Shown in pieces: positions 14,924 to 21,841 of a stretch of DNA of 58,915 nt. Each line of letters starts with the position of its first letter. The stretch's first letter is position 1. The notes below the pieces were generated by a model, which made no database searches, was not told the origin of the DNA, and worked only from the letters and a program-made list of their open reading frames with translations. The position numbers and the translations under genes were made by a program. The stretch spans positions 1 through 58,915 of IMG/VR virus record IMGVR_UViG_3300017917_002704; one strand, written 5' to 3'. This DNA comes from a virus.

Positions 14924-15207
14924 TGAACGACATTTTATATGATGTTTTTTCTTGGATAAAGGATGACTTTCGTTCACATCGTTCTCGTTTTGTTATCGAA
15001 TTTGTCGCTTGGGGTCTTAGCATTGGCTGTAGTATTACAATGGCCGTTTCGGTCCCCAATCCACCTCTTCTTGTTCTTTATCCTATTTGGATTTCTGGTT
15101 GTGCTATGTACGCTTGGGCAGCTTACACTCGCAGATCATTTGGCATGTTGGCTAACTATCTCTTGCTAGTAAGTATTGATACAGTTGGTTTATTGAGGAT
15201 GTTATGA
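14923..15207 (+). CDS. Small membrane protein, three TM segments
   Basis: 94 residues with hydrophobic segments at about 27-44, 49-66 and 75-92. TAATG junction with the preceding stop and four-base overlap with the next gene. Probably an inner-membrane protein of unknown function. Confidence 0.65.
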   Translation: MNDILYDVFSWIKDDFRSHRSRFVIEFVAWGLSIGCSITMAVSVPNPPLLVLYPIWISGCAMYAWAAYTRRSFGMLANYLLLVSIDTVGLLRML

Positions 15208-15671
15208 CTATTGATCGTAATCAGGCTATAGATATTCTTGGCCGCACCGGTGAAAAAATTATTGCCAATCTATTATCTCGTCAAGGCCTCAAAGTGGAAG
15301 AATCAATCAACCATTTTGATAGCGAAAAAGACTTTTTGGTTGATGGCAAAAAAGTTGAAGTTAAAACGGAACAACCGTATGTACGTAAAAATGCATTCAC
15401 GTTCCGAGAAAATCAACTACGAAAGTGTCGGTCTGTCGATGTGTTGTACTTCGTTTCAATACCTCCATTGATTGCACCTGATTATAAATGGGGTGGTTGG
15501 ATCTTTCGAGCAGAACCAAGTGCTTTTGAATATTATCGTTACACCACAAAATTTGGTATTCGTATGATTGCTGTGCCAATCAATCAGAGTGCCATGTTTC
15601 CTTTATGTAAAATGAAAGAAGAGGAGATTCGCGAATTGGTGAAATACGCTAATTCCGCATACGCACGATGA
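15204..15671 (+). CDS. PD-(D/E)XK-like nuclease
   Basis: 155 residues. The arrangement GEKIIANLLSRQG (about 12-24), FDSEKDFLVDGKKVEVKTEQ (about 35-54) shows the D...(D/E)xK signature of restriction-endonuclease-like folds (D at DFL, EVK). A conserved phage family with this pattern exists. Likely acts on DNA, for example host genome breakdown or repair; substrate not evident. Coupled to both neighbours by four-base overlaps. Confidence 0.7.
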   Translation: MTIDRNQAIDILGRTGEKIIANLLSRQGLKVEESINHFDSEKDFLVDGKKVEVKTEQPYVRKNAFTFRENQLRKCRSVDVLYFVSIPPLIAPDYKWGGWIFRAEPSAFEYYRYTTKFGIRMIAVPINQSAMFPLCKMKEEEIRELVKYANSAYAR

Positions 15672-16261
15672 ATATCTTTTATCTTGATCCTGATCCCAAA
15701 ACCTGTGCTGAAATGCATTGCAGCAAGCACGTAGTGAAAATGATTATTGAGTATGCTCAACTCATGTCAACTGCACACCGTGTATTAGATGGCACCGAAT
15801 ATACCGACCTAACTGCAAACGGTCGCCGCATTAAACGGTGGCGCATGAGTGATCCAGATATGGAATCTACACTATACAAAGCTTCTCATATCAATCATCC
15901 ATCGGCCATTTGGTGCCGTGTAAATAAGTTCAACTATGTTTGGCTGTATCGTATGTGGTTTTATTTGCTACAGGAATACACCTATCGTTATGGTAAACAA
16001 CACGAATGTGCAAAACTTCGTGCAGCATTATATTTGACACCTGAAAATATTCCTGATGGTGAATTCTATGCTCCTACTCCTGCAATGCCACCAGACGTAA
16101 AAATTATTGCAGAGAATCCTATCCCCGGTCGTAAGTATGATGTAATCAAGTCATATCATAATTACTATATAAAGCATAAGAGCTCTTTTGCATCATGGGC
16201 AGGCAAGATTAATTCACGTAACATTCCGGAGTGGTATAGTGCCAACGTACAGTTTTCTTAA
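15668..16261 (+). CDS. Conserved phage protein (NIFYLDPDPKTCA family)
   Basis: 197 residues beginning MNIFYLDPDPKTCAEMHCSK, then HVVKMIIEYAQLMSTAHRVL and NHPSAIWCRVNKFNYVWLY. I recognise this as a widespread phage family of unknown function; the conserved Cys/His/Asp cluster at the N-terminus suggests a metal or active site. ATGA overlap with the nuclease gene upstream may indicate linked function. Confidence 0.75.
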   Translation: MNIFYLDPDPKTCAEMHCSKHVVKMIIEYAQLMSTAHRVLDGTEYTDLTANGRRIKRWRMSDPDMESTLYKASHINHPSAIWCRVNKFNYVWLYRMWFYLLQEYTYRYGKQHECAKLRAALYLTPENIPDGEFYAPTPAMPPDVKIIAENPIPGRKYDVIKSYHNYYIKHKSSFASWAGKINSRNIPEWYSANVQFS

Positions 16262-16292
16262 TAAGAATACAAATGAGATTGAAGAACATATA

Positions 16293-16520
16293 ATGTCTTA
16301 TAAGGTATTGGATGAGTTCAAGGAGCAGAATCCACACCTAGAAAGACATTTCTCTATCGACACTTTACCTGTTTTTGGTGATGGCATACGTATGTCTGTA
16401 CCAGGTGTTGGTCAACCAGACGCGCGATTCGAACGTGAAATCATTGGGCGCATCAAAGAAAAGGTGCCTGGCAATACTTTGGCCAAGTCACACAAAACTA
16501 AGATGCCGAGGGAATGGTAA
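16293..16520 (+). CDS. Hypothetical protein, 75 aa
   Basis: ATG at 16293 chosen as the first start outside the preceding gene; the ribosome site is weak (GAAGAA). Begins MSYKVLDEFKEQNPHLERHF and includes GDGIRMSVPGVGQPDARF. Not recognised. Confidence 0.55.
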   Translation: MSYKVLDEFKEQNPHLERHFSIDTLPVFGDGIRMSVPGVGQPDARFEREIIGRIKEKVPGNTLAKSHKTKMPREW

Positions 16521-16687
16521 TGCCTCAAGTAGCCGCTTTATTTTTACCGCCAAGGAGAGTTAATGGTAAGAAAACCTCCGTAAGAAAGAATGCTTCCAAT
16601 AAATCTGTTGTCAACAAAATGGGAGGCACACATGAGCGAAAAGAAAAGAAAAACAAAGGGCCAGCGTATCTACTCAGAGCTTTCTAG
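16520..16687 (+). CDS. Possible small basic protein, 55 aa
   Basis: ATG overlaps the preceding stop (TAATG). The frame is open for 55 codons, beginning MPQVAALFLPPRRVNGKK and rich in Lys/Arg/Asn. It overlaps the better supported gene at 16632 by 56 bases in another frame. The junction fits the operon style, but there is no ribosome site, so the call is weak. Confidence 0.3.
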   Translation: MPQVAALFLPPRRVNGKKTSVRKNASNKSVVNKMGGTHERKEKKNKGPAYLLRAF

Positions 16688-16787
16688 TAAGAAGAGAATT
16701 AGACAAGACCTGATTGAGATGTATAAATATCAGAGAGAACAGGAAGCATTACAACACTTCCTTGATTTTTATAAAACTCCAAGTTAA
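16632..16787 (+). CDS. Small basic helical protein, 51 aa
   Basis: ATG at 16632 follows GGGAGG by 5 bases. Begins MSEKKRKTKGQRIYSELSSK and continues as amphipathic helix with IEMYKYQREQEAL. It sits directly upstream of a virion-like gene. Function unknown. Confidence 0.6.
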   Translation: MSEKKRKTKGQRIYSELSSKKRIRQDLIEMYKYQREQEALQHFLDFYKTPS

Positions 16788-16799
16788 CAGGACATCTCA

Positions 16800-17426
16800 A
16801 TGACCCTTCCGGTTGCCAATAATGCCATCAGTTTAAATGCCATAAAAACGGAATTTGGTGGTCCTGCCAGCCCAAGTCTTGGTGACTATTATTCTGGTGG
16901 AACATACGTTATTGCTGGCACAAAAGGTTATCCCAATGGTGTTGCAACAGTTATTCCATCGGCCGGTACAATCGCGATGAATAATTTTCACGGTGCAACT
17001 AAACTGACATTATCAGCCACAGCATCTTGGAATGGCACTAGTTACACCGATACAGGTAGTTATCCTGATGCACCATCAGCTGCTTCGCGTTTTTTCGTGT
17101 ACTCTGATGGCACATGGAGTGCAACACAAGATACTGCTGGTACATCGACAAACGGGAATTGGGTTTCACCAACAACAACTGGAATTGGTTCTTATTATTG
17201 GGTTAAATTTACAATCACCAGTACCTCTGGTTCGTCTACACAAACTTCGTGGACAGCCAATACCGGCTGGTTGGCCATGAGTTCAACTCAAACTGTTGCT
17301 GTTACTGCAATAAGTACAGGATCGCCAAGAAATAGAACCACAACTTACAATGTACAAATTGCAAAAGATTCATTAGGCACATCTGTTGTTTCTTCGGGCA
17401 CCGTAACATTGACCGCTACAATTTAA
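16800..17426 (+). CDS. Virion/tail-associated beta-rich protein
   Basis: 208 residues. N-terminus MTLPVANNAISLNAIKTEFG followed by GTIAMNNFHGATK matches the opening of a family of phage/prophage tail-associated proteins (SL..I..E.G...., ISM..LRG). The rest is Ser/Thr-rich, beta-sandwich-like (Ig-like). It is separated from the main structural operon. Attachment or decoration role is inferred. Confidence 0.65.
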   Translation: MTLPVANNAISLNAIKTEFGGPASPSLGDYYSGGTYVIAGTKGYPNGVATVIPSAGTIAMNNFHGATKLTLSATASWNGTSYTDTGSYPDAPSAASRFFVYSDGTWSATQDTAGTSTNGNWVSPTTTGIGSYYWVKFTITSTSGSSTQTSWTANTGWLAMSSTQTVAVTAISTGSPRNRTTTYNVQIAKDSLGTSVVSSGTVTLTATI

Positions 17427-17446
17427 TATTATTATGAAAGTTTGTT

Positions 17447-18106
17447 ATGTTTCATTATTGCCCACCTCGTGAAATCCCTAATCTAAACTCAGTCACACAA
17501 CCAGACGGTAAAAGATACTATACACTACCAAACGGTAAACAAGTACCGTCGGTGACCACCGTTATTGGTGCAATGAAGAAACAGTCCATCATGGAATGGC
17601 GCCGTAGGGTTGGTGAAGAGGCTGCAAATAAAATCTCAAGGCAGGCCACGCAACGTGGCACCAATATGCATACTCTGTGCGAGAGGTATCTAAACAATGA
17701 TTCTCTGGGTACAGATATTATGCCTGATGCGAAAGAGATGTTTCTTTCGTTAAAGCCTTTTCTCAATAAAATCAACAACATACACTATCAAGAGCAAGCA
17801 CTTTGGTCAGAAACCATTGGTATGGCCGGTCGTGTAGATTGTATCGGTGAATATAATGGTATTCTTTCGGTAATTGATTTTAAGACTTCTAAGAAGATTA
17901 AAACGAGAGAAGATATCACGGATTACTTTGCACAATGTGTGGCCTATGCTGCAATGTATGAAGAATTGGTGGGTAATCCTATCGAACAAATCGTCATCCT
18001 GATGGCGGTTCAAGACAATCCTCCGTTGGTTTTTATCGAAAAAACAGCGGATCACATAAATACCTTGATGGAGTATATTAAATACTATAAAAAATACGGT
18101 AAATGA
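17447..18106 (+). CDS. PD-(D/E)XK exonuclease
   Basis: 219 residues. Conserved elements in order: PSVTTVIGAMKK (about 34-45), RGTNMHTLCERYL with His75, the acidic strand GRVDCIGEY (Asp131), and IDFKTSKK (Asp144, Lys146). This is the RecB/Cas4/MGME1-like exonuclease fold seen in T4-like marine phages, acting on DNA ends in recombination or host DNA processing. Overlaps the following phosphoesterase start by four bases. Confidence 0.8.
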   Translation: MFHYCPPREIPNLNSVTQPDGKRYYTLPNGKQVPSVTTVIGAMKKQSIMEWRRRVGEEAANKISRQATQRGTNMHTLCERYLNNDSLGTDIMPDAKEMFLSLKPFLNKINNIHYQEQALWSETIGMAGRVDCIGEYNGILSVIDFKTSKKIKTREDITDYFAQCVAYAAMYEELVGNPIEQIVILMAVQDNPPLVFIEKTADHINTLMEYIKYYKKYGK

Positions 18107-18945
18107 AAACCTACCGATCCATCTTCATCAGCGATGTACATCTAGGCACGAAAGATTGCAAGGCTGAAGCCCTCAATAATTTTCTAAAACACAATACCTG
18201 CGATACGTTGTATCTAGTGGGTGATATTATTGACGGTTGGCGAATACAACAAAACAAATGGCGATGGAAACAAAGCCATACGAATGTAGTTCGTAGAGTA
18301 TTGGGTCATGCAAAACGTGGCACTCGCGTTGTATATGTAGCCGGAAATCACGACGAATTTTTAAGACCTCTTTTACCGTATAATATTGGATTCGGTTTGG
18401 TTGAAATACGCAATCAAACAGAGCATGTTGGTGTAGATGGAAAACATTATTTGGTTGTTCATGGCGACCTTTTTGATGGCATTACTCGCCTTGCGCCATG
18501 GTTGAGTTTTTTGGGAGATAAAGCATATGATATCATTCTTTCGATCAATACTAAGTTCAATTGGATACTTCGCCGTTTGGGTTTTAGGTATTTTAGTCTT
18601 AGCAAATACCTTAAGCACCGAGTAAAAAAAGCTGTAGACTTCATGTTCAAATTTGAAGACAATCTTGCTAGTTATTGCAAGAAACGAGGATTTGATGGAG
18701 TCATTTGTGGGCATATTCACCATGCTGAAATAAAAGAGATAAGAGAAATCAAATATATGAATGATGGTGATTGGGTTGAAAGTTGTACAGCATTAGTAGA
18801 ACATCATGACGGCCGATGGGAAATCATAACATGGACTAAGGAGAACGATGATGTGGTTGATGATATTAATAGCAGTTCACATGAGCAATCCAAAAGACGT
18901 TCCGGGAAGAATAGAACTTCAGTTTCCCGATCAGAAAACTTGTGA
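18103..18945 (+). CDS. LpxH-like metallophosphoesterase
   Basis: 280 residues. Two-metal motifs in order: SDVHLGT (9-15), VGDIIDGW (about 41-48), GNHDE (about 87-91), VVHGDLFD (about 122-129) and GHIHHAE (about 206-212). The spacing and the WR-rich segment after GDIIDGW match the UDP-2,3-diacylglucosamine diphosphatase family that acts in lipid A synthesis. The last 45 residues are Ser/Arg/Lys-rich and disordered, and encode in another frame the start of the small exported protein at 18848. With the glycosyltransferase downstream this suggests changes to lipid A/LPS or another envelope glycolipid. Confidence 0.8.
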   Translation: MKTYRSIFISDVHLGTKDCKAEALNNFLKHNTCDTLYLVGDIIDGWRIQQNKWRWKQSHTNVVRRVLGHAKRGTRVVYVAGNHDEFLRPLLPYNIGFGLVEIRNQTEHVGVDGKHYLVVHGDLFDGITRLAPWLSFLGDKAYDIILSINTKFNWILRRLGFRYFSLSKYLKHRVKKAVDFMFKFEDNLASYCKKRGFDGVICGHIHHAEIKEIREIKYMNDGDWVESCTALVEHHDGRWEIITWTKENDDVVDDINSSSHEQSKRRSGKNRTSVSRSENL

Positions 18946-19027
18946 GCAATCATTAGCATCAATGAAATGGCAATTAAAGTTTGATAATTTTAAGGTAGAA
19001 GGTAAGTGTCAAAAACAATCCTCATAA
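18848..19027 (+). CDS. Tiny exported protein overlapping two genes
   Basis: 59 residues in a frame different from both neighbours. AAGGAG lies 5 bases before ATG 18848. The N-terminus MMWLMILIAVHMSNPKD is a short signal-like hydrophobic stretch; the rest (RIELQFPDQKTCEQSLASMK, later EGKCQKQSS) is polar with two Cys that could pair. It overlaps the phosphoesterase by 98 bases and the glycosyltransferase start by 22. The strong ribosome site and exported-protein architecture argue it is real. It resembles small exported Cys-containing phage proteins, role unknown. Confidence 0.65.
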   Translation: MMWLMILIAVHMSNPKDVPGRIELQFPDQKTCEQSLASMKWQLKFDNFKVEGKCQKQSS

Positions 19028-20022
19028 TAAACGATAATTTGCCGGATCAAATAAATGGTGTGGTCACAACTTACAAAAACATTGAGGCATGTGCGGCTCG
19101 TGACAACTATAACATTGTGGTGCTTCATCCCGGGTGGTTCCGCTACATTGATTGCCCTGGCTACAACGAAGTCAAGATTACCTATCCCCGGCAGGTGGGC
19201 AAGAAGATTGAGGAGATCAATCCGGATTATATCCATATCGCCACAGAGGGTCCTCTTGGTTTGTGGGCTAGAAAGTATCTTTCATTACGTTCTTATCGCT
19301 ATAATACCGCTTATCATACTAAGTTTCCAGAAGGATTTAAAAAACTTTTTGGTATTCCTGAATCTTTAACTTGGAGATTTGTTCGTTGGTTTCATAAACA
19401 TTCTGGTAAGGTATTGACCACCACAGAAACAATGGTAAAGGAGTTACGCAATCATGGATTTGATGGAACTATTATACCATGGACTAGAGGTGTTGACAGG
19501 GATATTTTTTATCCTGAACCTAATTTTACTAAGTCTGGCGTGCTCTTGTGCGTTAGTAGAGTCTCAAAAGAAAAATCATTAGAAAACTTTTTTACATTAG
19601 ATTATCCAGGCTACCGTAAGATAATGGTAGGAGATGGACCTATGTTAGAAACATATAAAAAAGAATATCCCGATGTAGAATTTGTGGGTGCCAAACGAGG
19701 TAAAGAATTAGGTGACTATTATCGTATGGCTGATGTGTTTGTATTTCCTAGTCGTTGGGAAACATTCGGGCTTGTTATGATTGAGGCCATGGCCTGCGGT
19801 ACACCAGTTGCAGCTTATAATTGTCAAGGGCCAGTGGACGTTATTGATCAGGGAATTACAGGATTCGTGGTTTCCGAAAAAGAAAGTTTATCTGTAGCCG
19901 TTGAAAAATGTTTAAAACTTGACAGAAAAGTCGTTTTAAACGGTAGTCAAAGGTGGTCCTGGGAATCTGCATGGCAAATATTCAAAGAAAATTTAGTGCA
20001 GAAAAATGGTAACAATTCATAA
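19006..20022 (+). CDS. Glycosyltransferase family 4-type
   Basis: 338 residues, GTG start preceded by AGAAGG. GT-B fold features: N-terminal LIINDNLPDQINGVVTTYKN (donor/acceptor domain), then VSKEKSLENF, the Gly-rich VGDGPMLETYKKEYP, and the family signature WETFGLVMIEAMACGTPVAA with the E-x7-E pair. Similar to mannosyl/glucosyltransferases that build glycolipids and often lie beside LpxH-like phosphoesterases in bacteria. Probably modifies host envelope glycolipid to block superinfection or alter the surface; this is inference from gene pairing. Confidence 0.85.
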   Translation: MSKTILIINDNLPDQINGVVTTYKNIEACAARDNYNIVVLHPGWFRYIDCPGYNEVKITYPRQVGKKIEEINPDYIHIATEGPLGLWARKYLSLRSYRYNTAYHTKFPEGFKKLFGIPESLTWRFVRWFHKHSGKVLTTTETMVKELRNHGFDGTIIPWTRGVDRDIFYPEPNFTKSGVLLCVSRVSKEKSLENFFTLDYPGYRKIMVGDGPMLETYKKEYPDVEFVGAKRGKELGDYYRMADVFVFPSRWETFGLVMIEAMACGTPVAAYNCQGPVDVIDQGITGFVVSEKESLSVAVEKCLKLDRKVVLNGSQRWSWESAWQIFKENLVQKNGNNS

Positions 20023-20027
20023 AATAC

Positions 20028-20056
20028 TTGACAATTTGCGCGTATACCTATATAAT
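20028..20056 (+). promoter_or_regulatory. Full-consensus sigma70 promoter for tmRNA
   Basis: TTGACA at 20028-20033, 17-bp spacer, TATAAT at 20051-20056, matching the consensus at all 12 positions. It lies six bases after the glycosyltransferase stop, and the first stable RNA element follows at once, as expected for a highly transcribed stable RNA. Confidence 0.9.
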
Positions 20057-20062
20057 AATGGA

Positions 20063-20400
20063 TATGATCGTATGAAGTAAATCAAAACGTATTCTGGACG
20101 CGGCTTCGATGCCGCCAGGTCCACCATAAACATACTAGAATCTCTACAAAACCGAAAGGTTGGGATCAGGGATGGTACACCGGATTACTCTAGGAGGAAA
20201 CCTAAAAGTGCGAATAGACCATAGTATGTTTATGATGGGCCTGAATTGGATTCGACAGGGTAAATAGTAGAGGCATGGACGATCCGGTAGGCGATGACCG
20301 TAAATCAAGCAAATCGATAAATGCAAACGATGAAAAGTTCGCATTAGCAGCCTAATTACTGCTTAGGGTTCGGTGGGTTCCTCGTAACAGAATACCCACC
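20063..20400 (+). ncRNA. ssrA: Two-piece (circularly permuted) tmRNA
   Basis: Rescues stalled ribosomes by acting as tRNA-Ala and mRNA. The 3' acceptor piece comes first and ends with GGTCCACCA at 20126, containing a T arm GCGGC-TTCGAT-GCCGC (loop one base shorter than usual). The coding piece starts at 20237 with GGGCCTGAATTGGATTCGAC, the typical tmRNA 5' end. GGGCCTG pairs with CAGGTCC (20117-20123) over 7 bp with one G-U. The spacer 20127-20236 begins TAAACATACTA and ends with its exact complement, TAGTATGTTTA (20222-20232), so the precursor stem is extended. After the tag come helix 5 (AGCAG/CTGCT) and a hairpin (20372-20400). Order and spacer identify the permuted form. The 5' and 3' ends are approximate. 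Confidence 0.92.
20323..20355 (+). other. tmRNA tag-peptide reading frame
   Basis: Resume codon GCA at 20323-20325 followed by codons for ANDEKFALAA and TAA at 20353-20355 (all ten residues include the resume Ala). The ALAA end is the conserved ClpXP/ClpAP degron of proteobacterial tags. ANDE...FALAA is close to tags of betaproteobacteria. Confidence 0.92.
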
Positions 20401-20427
20401 ACTATGTTTAACAACAAGGAGTTTATT

Positions 20428-20961
20428 TTGAAGAAAACAATCATTGCTCTTACATTGGGTACTTTGATGGGAGTTGCTTCTGCTGGCGTTGTCAGTCTTG
20501 AAGTGGATCACGTTAAAGACGACAAGACGAAAGCAAAGAGCACAGCACAATATCTACGTGTTAACGGTAATGTTGATGGTTTGGATCTTGGCTTGCAAGC
20601 TCGGACAGCCACCTTTGATAAAGGCGGAATGGTTAATAGTCTTGAACTAACTGGTGGTAGCAAAGTTGGTCCAGTCGCTGCATTTGTTGGCGTTGGTTTT
20701 GATAATGGTTTCAATGGCGTTAAGCCTTTCCAATACGGCCTAGTTGGTGCTTCAACTGGCGCAAAGTTTGGCATTGTCAATGCTTATGCTGGTGTTAAGA
20801 CTCGCGTAAACTGGGACTCTGCTAATCCTAAACAAACAGTTCTGTTCGCTGGTGCTGCTATGCCTGTAACCAAGGGTCTTGCCCTGGAAGCTGGCGTAAG
20901 CAAGAGCTATCAGACAATCAAAGAGACCGCATTTGGTCTGGGCCTAAGTGCCAAATTTTAA
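20428..20961 (+). CDS. Porin-like outer-membrane beta-barrel protein
   Basis: 177 residues from TTG at 20428, chosen because AAGGAG (20416-20421) is six bases upstream; the in-frame ATG at 20404 precedes that site. The signal peptide KKTIIALTLGTLMGVASAG has a clear cleavage site after ASA. The mature part consists of alternating polar/hydrophobic strands (YLRVNGNVDGLDLGLQART and similar, ending FGLGLSAKF with terminal Phe), as in small bacterial outer-membrane barrels such as porin/OmpW-type proteins. A terminal Phe is the BAM insertion signal. Phage-borne; could change surface permeability or mask the receptor. Likely in a unit with tmRNA. Confidence 0.8.
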   Translation: MKKTIIALTLGTLMGVASAGVVSLEVDHVKDDKTKAKSTAQYLRVNGNVDGLDLGLQARTATFDKGGMVNSLELTGGSKVGPVAAFVGVGFDNGFNGVKPFQYGLVGASTGAKFGIVNAYAGVKTRVNWDSANPKQTVLFAGAAMPVTKGLALEAGVSKSYQTIKETAFGLGLSAKF

Positions 20962-20976
20962 TCTAAGGGAGAAACT

Positions 20977-21189
20977 ATGAAATCCGTAATCGCAATCGCA
21001 TTGGCTGCTTTCGCTGCCACTTCTTTTGCTGCTGACGCCGCTAAGCCAGCTGCAGCTCCTGCTGCTCCTGCTGCCGCTTCAGCACCAGTTGCTAAGGCTG
21101 CTCCTGCAGCTGCACCAGCTGCTTCTGCTCCAGCTAAGGCCGCTTCTGCTGCCAAGAAGGAAGCAAAGAAAGAAGAAGCCAAGAAATAA
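20977..21189 (+). CDS. Exported Ala/Pro-rich, Lys-tailed protein
   Basis: 70 residues. Signal peptide MKSVIAIALAAFAATSFAAD with cleavage after SFA, then about 35 residues of Ala/Pro repeats and a Lys/Glu C-terminal tail. Small exported proteins of this composition occur in betaproteobacteria. Codons are much richer in G/C than around, imposed by Ala/Pro content. Ribosome site AAGGGAG. Function unknown; could be a periplasmic linker or toxin-like small protein. Confidence 0.75.
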   Translation: MKSVIAIALAAFAATSFAADAAKPAAAPAAPAAASAPVAKAAPAAAPAASAPAKAASAAKKEAKKEEAKK

Positions 21190-21207
21190 TCTAGGCTCAA
21201 CAGTTTT

Positions 21208-21228
21208 GCCGGGTCTGTAAAACCCGGC
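21208..21228 (+). terminator. GC-rich hairpin, weak terminator candidate
   Basis: GCCGGGT at 21208-21214 pairs with ACCCGGC at 21222-21228. No T-run follows on either strand, so it may attenuate or protect the RNA end, not stop transcription fully. Lies between the exported protein and the wall hydrolase. Confidence 0.4.
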
Positions 21229-21247
21229 TAACCAACCTATACAAACT

Positions 21248-21763
21248 ATGATTAAGAAAACACTACAAGCATTTGTCTTGTTTGCTGTTTTGTTCTTTTC
21301 ATATTTCGCTACGGTTTCGGTGACAGAGAAATTGTATCACAAGCATGTGGAAGCACAAATAAGGAAAGATTTCAACAGACAAGTTGAATGCCTCGCCAAA
21401 AACATATATTATGAATCGGCAACTGAGCCGTATGAAGGCAAACTGGCGGTCGCACAAGTGACCATTAATCGTACAAACAATCCGAATTTTCCGTCAGACT
21501 TTTGTTCGGTAGTCTATCAGAGGGACGAAAAAGTTTGTCAATTTTCATGGACATGCTGGAAGGCATCGGTGAAAACACCTGATGAATATACATGGGAAGA
21601 ATGTATGCACATCGCTCGCATGGCCGTGACTAAACCGACGTTGCATAGAGAACTGGCACTATCTAAAGCTTTGTTCTATCACGCAACATATGTATCGCCT
21701 GGATGGAAAAACTTGAGAGTTATTAAGAAAATCGGCAATCACGTTTTCTATACTCAGGCATAA
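21248..21763 (+). CDS. SleB/CwlJ-type cell wall hydrolase (endolysin candidate)
   Basis: 171 residues. An N-terminal hydrophobic segment (about 7-25, QAFVLFAVLFFSYFATVSV) acts as signal anchor. The hydrolase domain opens with ECLAKNIYYESATEPYEGKL, where Glu56 is the likely catalytic acid, followed by AVAQVTINRTNN, CSVVYQRDEKVCQFSW and ALFYHA, the order found in the SleB/CwlJ family of peptidoglycan-cleaving enzymes. A signal-anchor endolysin would be exported by the host. It may lyse the host or help the particle. Ends in a strong terminator. Confidence 0.85.
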   Translation: MIKKTLQAFVLFAVLFFSYFATVSVTEKLYHKHVEAQIRKDFNRQVECLAKNIYYESATEPYEGKLAVAQVTINRTNNPNFPSDFCSVVYQRDEKVCQFSWTCWKASVKTPDEYTWEECMHIARMAVTKPTLHRELALSKALFYHATYVSPGWKNLRVIKKIGNHVFYTQA

Positions 21764-21767
21764 AACA

Positions 21768-21804
21768 GAGGCAAGTACCGAAAGGGCTTGCCTCTTTTCT
21801 TTTT
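21768..21804 (+). terminator. Rho-independent terminator
   Basis: GAGGCAAG (21768-21775) pairs with CTTGCCTC (21787-21794), 8 bp, followed by TTTTCTTTTT. Ends the tmRNA-porin-hydrolase unit. Its 3' arm includes the -35 of the next promoter. Confidence 0.9.
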
Positions 21805-21815
21805 ATCTGTATAAT
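21788..21815 (+). promoter_or_regulatory. Promoter embedded in a terminator
   Basis: TTGCCT at 21788-21793 lies in the 3' arm of the terminator stem, then a 16-bp spacer formed by the T-run, then TATAAT at 21810-21815. Same form as the early promoters. Drives gp33-gp59. Confidence 0.65.
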
Positions 21816-21841
21816 TGTTATTTTAACTTACACAAACAATT

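Noticed and set aside
20095-20126. tRNA 3' half (T arm plus CCA) suggesting a broken tRNA gene
   Set aside because: It pairs with the tmRNA 5' end at 20237-20243, so it is the acceptor piece of a permuted tmRNA.
20958-21200. Antisense Ala/Gly-rich frame opposite the exported Ala/Pro protein
   Set aside because: Shadow of the Ala/Pro repeat; the + frame has signal peptide and ribosome site.
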